Below the pieces are notes generated by a model. The model had not been told where the DNA came from and made no database searches. It was given only the letters and a program-made list of their open reading frames with translations. Positions 59,761 through 64,000 of a DNA stretch of 64,000 bases are shown piece after piece (positions within the stretch are counted from its first letter, which is position 1; each line of letters opens with the position of its first letter). Both the position numbers and the translations under genes were made by a program. This stretch comes from Liolophura sinensis. Its lineage: Eukaryota; Mollusca; Polyplacophora; Chitonida; Chitonidae. The DNA is taken from positions 24,101,608 to 24,165,607 of the forward strand of contig NC_088300.1 in NCBI RefSeq assembly GCF_032854445.1, given 5' to 3'.

Positions 59761-61639
59761 GATTTATAATCATTCATTCCCAACTGGTGGATGATTTATT
59801 AGTACTTGTATATCCAGTTGACATGTGAATTCTACATTTTAAATTACTGATATTATTTATATCAACATATCAACATTATTTTCAAAATATTGCTGTAGGT
59901 TAATAGTAACTGAAATATGGAAGTAGACCTTCAAATCCCTCTCCAAAGCATCCCGTGTTATCTGCCTTGACGGTTATCTTGTTTTCTGGATGTCTGTCTT
60001 CCGGTGCGCTCGGGTGCAATTGCTCTCCCTTGAGGGACAGTACTTAACATTCTTAGAGAATTATGAGGTAGAGAAAGTGATGAACCCATTACCAATAAGG
60101 CATGACAACAGTCATGTCCATTGTTTTTTTTGTGTGTGTGGAGTATTGTTAGTGTGTTGATAAACTCCCAAGTGTGTCCGTACAATCATGGGCTTATTAC
60201 TAATACAAATCTGATACACTGTGCTTAAATGTTCACTTATACTGAGAGTTTATTAGTGTTCGTTCATTTTTTGTCTCTCTGGGGAAATGCAAATTTTTGC
60301 CGGAATCTCAAACAATCTTTTCTTTTTTTTTGGATTACGAAAAGTACGCTCAGATTTGGAAATAAATTGTAAGTACTAATCTATAAATCTCTGACATGGA
60401 AGATGTTTATCACAAAAACGATTAGAATTCTGCACTTGTCTGATAATTATACAGGTATGCATAAAATCTCGATGGCTTATCAGGCGATGTAAAATTCCAT
60501 GGTGATATCCCAGTGATGGTCCTTGTGAATAAAGCAAATGATTGCCAGTTAGTTACAGCAAAACAGAAGACAGACTTAATGTCATAAAATATTAAATTTT
60601 GTGCCAAATTGTCGTTTTCTAACTTCCCACCTTTTTTGTGTGTAGCCGTAATTGAAACTTTGATCATTGTAGGTTTCTGCTTATCTAGAAGTCCCTCATT
60701 ATTCACACAGAATAACAAATATGCTCCGATATACAACGTTTTAAAGCCACAACATTATTTCTACATTACATGTATGAATTTGTACATATATAAATTGACC
60801 CTAGGTAGAAAAAACGTGTTGAATTGCATGGTACATGTGTGTTCCGCCAAACAGTTGTGAATTATTCTCTGGATAGTGCATGTTTCACCATAGATCAGAA
60901 TTCTTACTCTTTTCTGTGTTAAGGATTGCAATGGTTTACATGGTTTTACTTTACCCATGGGTACTTTACACACAGGGAACTCTTCGACAACAGAGCATTC
61001 CTTCTGTAGATAATTGATTTGATACAAAATTAAAATACTGAAAACTCGGTAACGTCCTATAAACACAGGAACACCACTGAATGCGTCGAATAAAACAGTA
61101 ATTTACGAGGTAATGGTCCCCAAGTGGTGATAATGTAGGAAAACCGGATTTTACTGCGTTGTGCTGTCTTCTTACAGTTTTAATTTACTTTCACTTCGAA
61201 AATTGGCCTGATTTAAAAAAAAAAACGGGATAACACATTTAAACGTTCCTCTGGGAAAACTAGCTTCATTTTAAGTTTTTGCACACACTTGACAGCAAAA
61301 GGATGCATTAGTGTTTCGTTTTTATGTTACACCTGTCCAAAATGACTATCCCATGTGAGTTTCTATCCACAAACGACGTGCACAGTATCAAAAGTGTGCA
61401 CAAATATAGTACGTCAAATTTATCGATAAATTCACCGTAAGTTGCATGCGGATGGATTTTATTCATGACGTAGTAAGCTGACAATAATCCCACTCTAAAT
61501 CAGACCTGGATTAGTTGGCTACAGTAGCTTACGGTGATAATTTACTCTGTTGGTTTGTTTATGTGTATGGGTTTGTTTAATTGTTTGTTTAATTTCATGA
61601 TCAGTATTGTTTTGTTCATATCATGGCTATGTGCAGACT

Positions 61640-61730
61640 GGCCTCGGTGCTGGCGTATTTATAGAGCTGCATCACTCTAGCGCTATTCCGAAGACACCGG
61701 GCATGATGCCCTCAGAGTATAAAGTAGTAT
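61640..61730 (-). mobile_element. Fragment of the third SINE family
   Basis: CGCTATTCCGAAGACACCGGGCATGATGCCC matches the inner block at 59580-59610. Both ends are missing. Confidence 0.6.
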
Positions 61731-61984
61731 TTCCTCCATGAATGAAAACAAACATATAAAGCCTCATCACTAATTATCAACGGCTATCTGTCGCCAGGTG
61801 ACTGGATATATTAAAAAGTCATGAAGTGCATCAAATGGCTGAAGCTCGTCTACATTTAATAACTTCGTTACAATCCGGGCTATTGTATTGACCACAGAAA
61901 AATGGTTTGAATTACCCCTTAGTCTTCTCGCGGATGGACACAAGACCGTAAATGAGAGTTAAGCAGACTGTCTCCCCTGCCTTT

Positions 61985-62145
61985 ATATGACTGATACATG
62001 ATCCTCTTGTTGTTGTTTTGACAGATTGGCCCGAGGTCATACAAACATTCGGTCTTCGGCCTATTTGGGGTAATTGTCGCCTTGTGCAAAATTTTATTGC
62101 AATTGTGGCAGTAAACATTTGCATTTTTTTCATCCACGTTGTTAT
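61985..62145. other. E4 acceptor-like conserved block
   Basis: TCTTGTTGTTGTTTTGACAG ends at 62024. Plus-strand reading from 62025 gives IGPRSYKHSVFGLFGVIV before a stop; minus-strand reading gives NANVYCHNCNKILHKA and CLYDLGPICQNNNK. Confidence 0.3.
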
Positions 62146-62300
62146 AGAATTTGCGTTGATTAATTGTCGCCTTGTTCATGGTTTGATAAGGTTTACTTTT
62201 TTTCACTTTCGCTAAGATAATGGATTGCTACAGTACGGAACCATTGCTTTCTGCTGTGAAAAACAGCATTTTACAGGAATGACGAGTATCGATATGTTAA

Positions 62301-64000
62301 ATTGTCTATTTCTTCTCGCATGTTTCGATACATTTCCTCGAAAACCTGCATCTAATTTTAATGGTTGGGTAGTTGATAACACGAAGAACCGCTGACTCCC
62401 CATCCCCTCACGGTTTCGTTTGGGATGACATCATTACGTGACAGCCACGGAGTACGGTGCTAGACACAACCGTATTGATTTCCCACAGCGTTGAGGGCTA
62501 GTGTTACTCTCAGCAGTGTACAACAGCAACTGACACCGACCGCAATTTCTAAGATGGCATACCTGTCTTCAGAGATGTGTGGCTCGACTCCACTCAAGAT
62601 CAGTAAACACTGATACCTCAGACATTGTTTTCTCCTGGGGGTAATAGAACTGTGGTGAGGATGCTGTCGAGCACTTCAGGGATCCAGGGTGTCTCAAAAC
62701 AAATGAGTCCTTTGTACTGTGATAGAGACAGTAAAAAACCGACTCCGACGATCTTGACAGCTTCTTAAAACAAGTTTTCCTGAACAGACGGATCGAAGTA
62801 TAACGAGCTCTTGCAAAAGAAATGTAAAGTTCTTGACTTCACTACTTTATTTGGAAACCAGGAGTGTGTGTCAAAATACAGAATAGTGTCGAAAGAAGAT
62901 ACATGCTTGAGATTTTATGCTAGTGTCTAAGTAATGGTCTTAAAACGTAGATAAAAAACATGATAGAAAATAAAATTTCACACTTTCCAGCTACTCTCAA
63001 AAGGAACTAATTTTTAACTTTTATGTCGCATTCAAAATTCAGAACAGTGTTTAAAGAAAATACACGCTTGAGATTTCATTCTGTGATAAAAACCGTTTAA
63101 AAGAACTGGAAGTGTCATGCATGTCCGAAGTCCATGACGAGATCATATATATGGTGTTGGAAAACGAAGACCAGGTAAAGTTCCAGCCCGTTGAGATTTG
63201 TAGAGTTTGTTATATCAGTACTGCCTGAATTCTTTCAGATTGAGAAAAGGCAAAGAGGCAGCGCAAATGTGATACCGTAATTCATATGTATTGTATGATA
63301 ACCAGTGAGATGTAACGGTAAAGGCTGTGGGGAAATCATTTATGGTGAATTAGAAATTCTCATTGTCGATGCTTTTGTGAATTTTTCCATGACCAAAGCT
63401 GCTGGATGTAAGTCCACGGAACAGGAATGGTCCGTATAGTAGACAGAAGGACGAACATGTAAGCCATTGTTTTATGAATGTTTTCAACCTTGCTCTGTTA
63501 AACAACATACACTCTGGTGATCAGATACCTACGGGTTGTGTCCAGTGAGAGATTGGCACCATCCACATATACAGAAGTTTTTACTGTAGTGATAGAGAGA
63601 AGGAAATCCTTTAAATGATAAAGTAAATATGTGGCAAGAATAACTGATCAAAAAAAAGTTGATGGATGAAGGTTCATTTATTTGTTATCTTTGGACTGGT
63701 ATAGTAACGTACATAAGACCATAAGAAGCCATTTCTCTGCCGCAACTGACAGATGGTAATCTTACAAAGGATGTGACAGGAGCAAATATTTCAGAAATGT
63801 TTATATAGAGAAAAAGATTTGTCTTGGTATCTTGACACACATCAAACCAAAACAAATCATTTCAATGTAGCGGCGTGTTTTACAGGATTGTTATTGAAAT
63901 CGCGGCATAAGTAAAAATCTGCCAAAAGTCATGGAAACTGAGACAAATAATTGAGGTTAACAACCTTTTTTTCAAAAATCCCTATTATTTTTGATGAGCT
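62301..64000. other. Right-end stretch with a diverged direct duplication
   Basis: About 62866-62945 and 63030-63105 are an imperfect direct repeat (GAATAGTGTCGAAAGAAGAT against GAACAGTGTTTAAAGAAAAT, then ACATGCTTGAGATTTTAT against ACACGCTTGAGATTTCAT). Nothing else is recognised and no alignment to cluster 3 continues here. Confidence 0.55.

Larger units (their letters stand above)
56140..62300. repeat. Cluster 3, tandem duplication copy E4
   Basis: Fourth copy, about 6.2 kb. It begins with a decayed SINE (56140-56400; CCTGGATTCAAACGCGCAACC is an antisense B-box), then the 56520-56680 block, the TATA module (57198), 57940-58080, 58840-58997, 59900-60180 and the acceptor-like block ending 62024. 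It is extended by a SINE at 59475-59755. Confidence 0.85.

Overview
The window reads as animal nuclear DNA, most likely from a mollusc. It is AT-rich, has no bacterial-style operons, and has almost no long open frames (the longest is 155 codons). It carries many copies of tRNA-derived SINEs whose 3' ends (core GGTGTTTTACGCCGT in antisense, or a tail of CACT repeats) I recall from bivalve and gastropod genomes. That attribution is from memory and was not searched. No complete protein-coding gene can be supported; the sequence looks intergenic or intronic, with a few exon-like pieces.

Three clusters of diverged tandem duplications dominate the layout. Cluster 1 (about 1-14450) has three copies, A, B and C. 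Cluster 2 (about 19480-32350) has three copies, D0, D1 and D2. Cluster 3 (about 41140-62300) has four copies, E1 to E4, of 4 to 6 kb each. Between and around them lie less structured stretches (14450-19480, 21120-22800, 32410-41140, 62300-64000). These hold minisatellites, small inverted-repeat elements, SINE fragments and unrecognised short ORFs.

Mobile elements date the duplications. Perfect target-site duplications flank SINEs at 221-486 (12 bp), 8673-8930 (14 bp), 29852-30216 (14 bp), 38048-38177 (10 bp) and 45384-45574 (13 bp). In three cases the sister copy still shows the empty or earlier site, so insertion followed duplication. A foldback element with long inverted repeats (7873-8213, 10306-10868, 42791-43320) is shared between clusters 1 and 3. 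In copy B it is bracketed by a perfect 95-bp direct repeat.

The best coding candidates are a 45-codon terminal exon-like segment at 1544-1679 behind a good 3' splice site, and a 35-codon segment conserved between copies A (5363-5470) and B (9560-9667) whose differences fall mainly at third codon positions. Cluster 3 repeats a module of TATA-like box, about 280 bp and a GT splice donor in all four copies, and a pyrimidine-tract/AG acceptor-like block in all four. The reading frames there are broken differently in each copy, so these look like noncoding or decaying gene copies. No distinct new biological system could be demonstrated.
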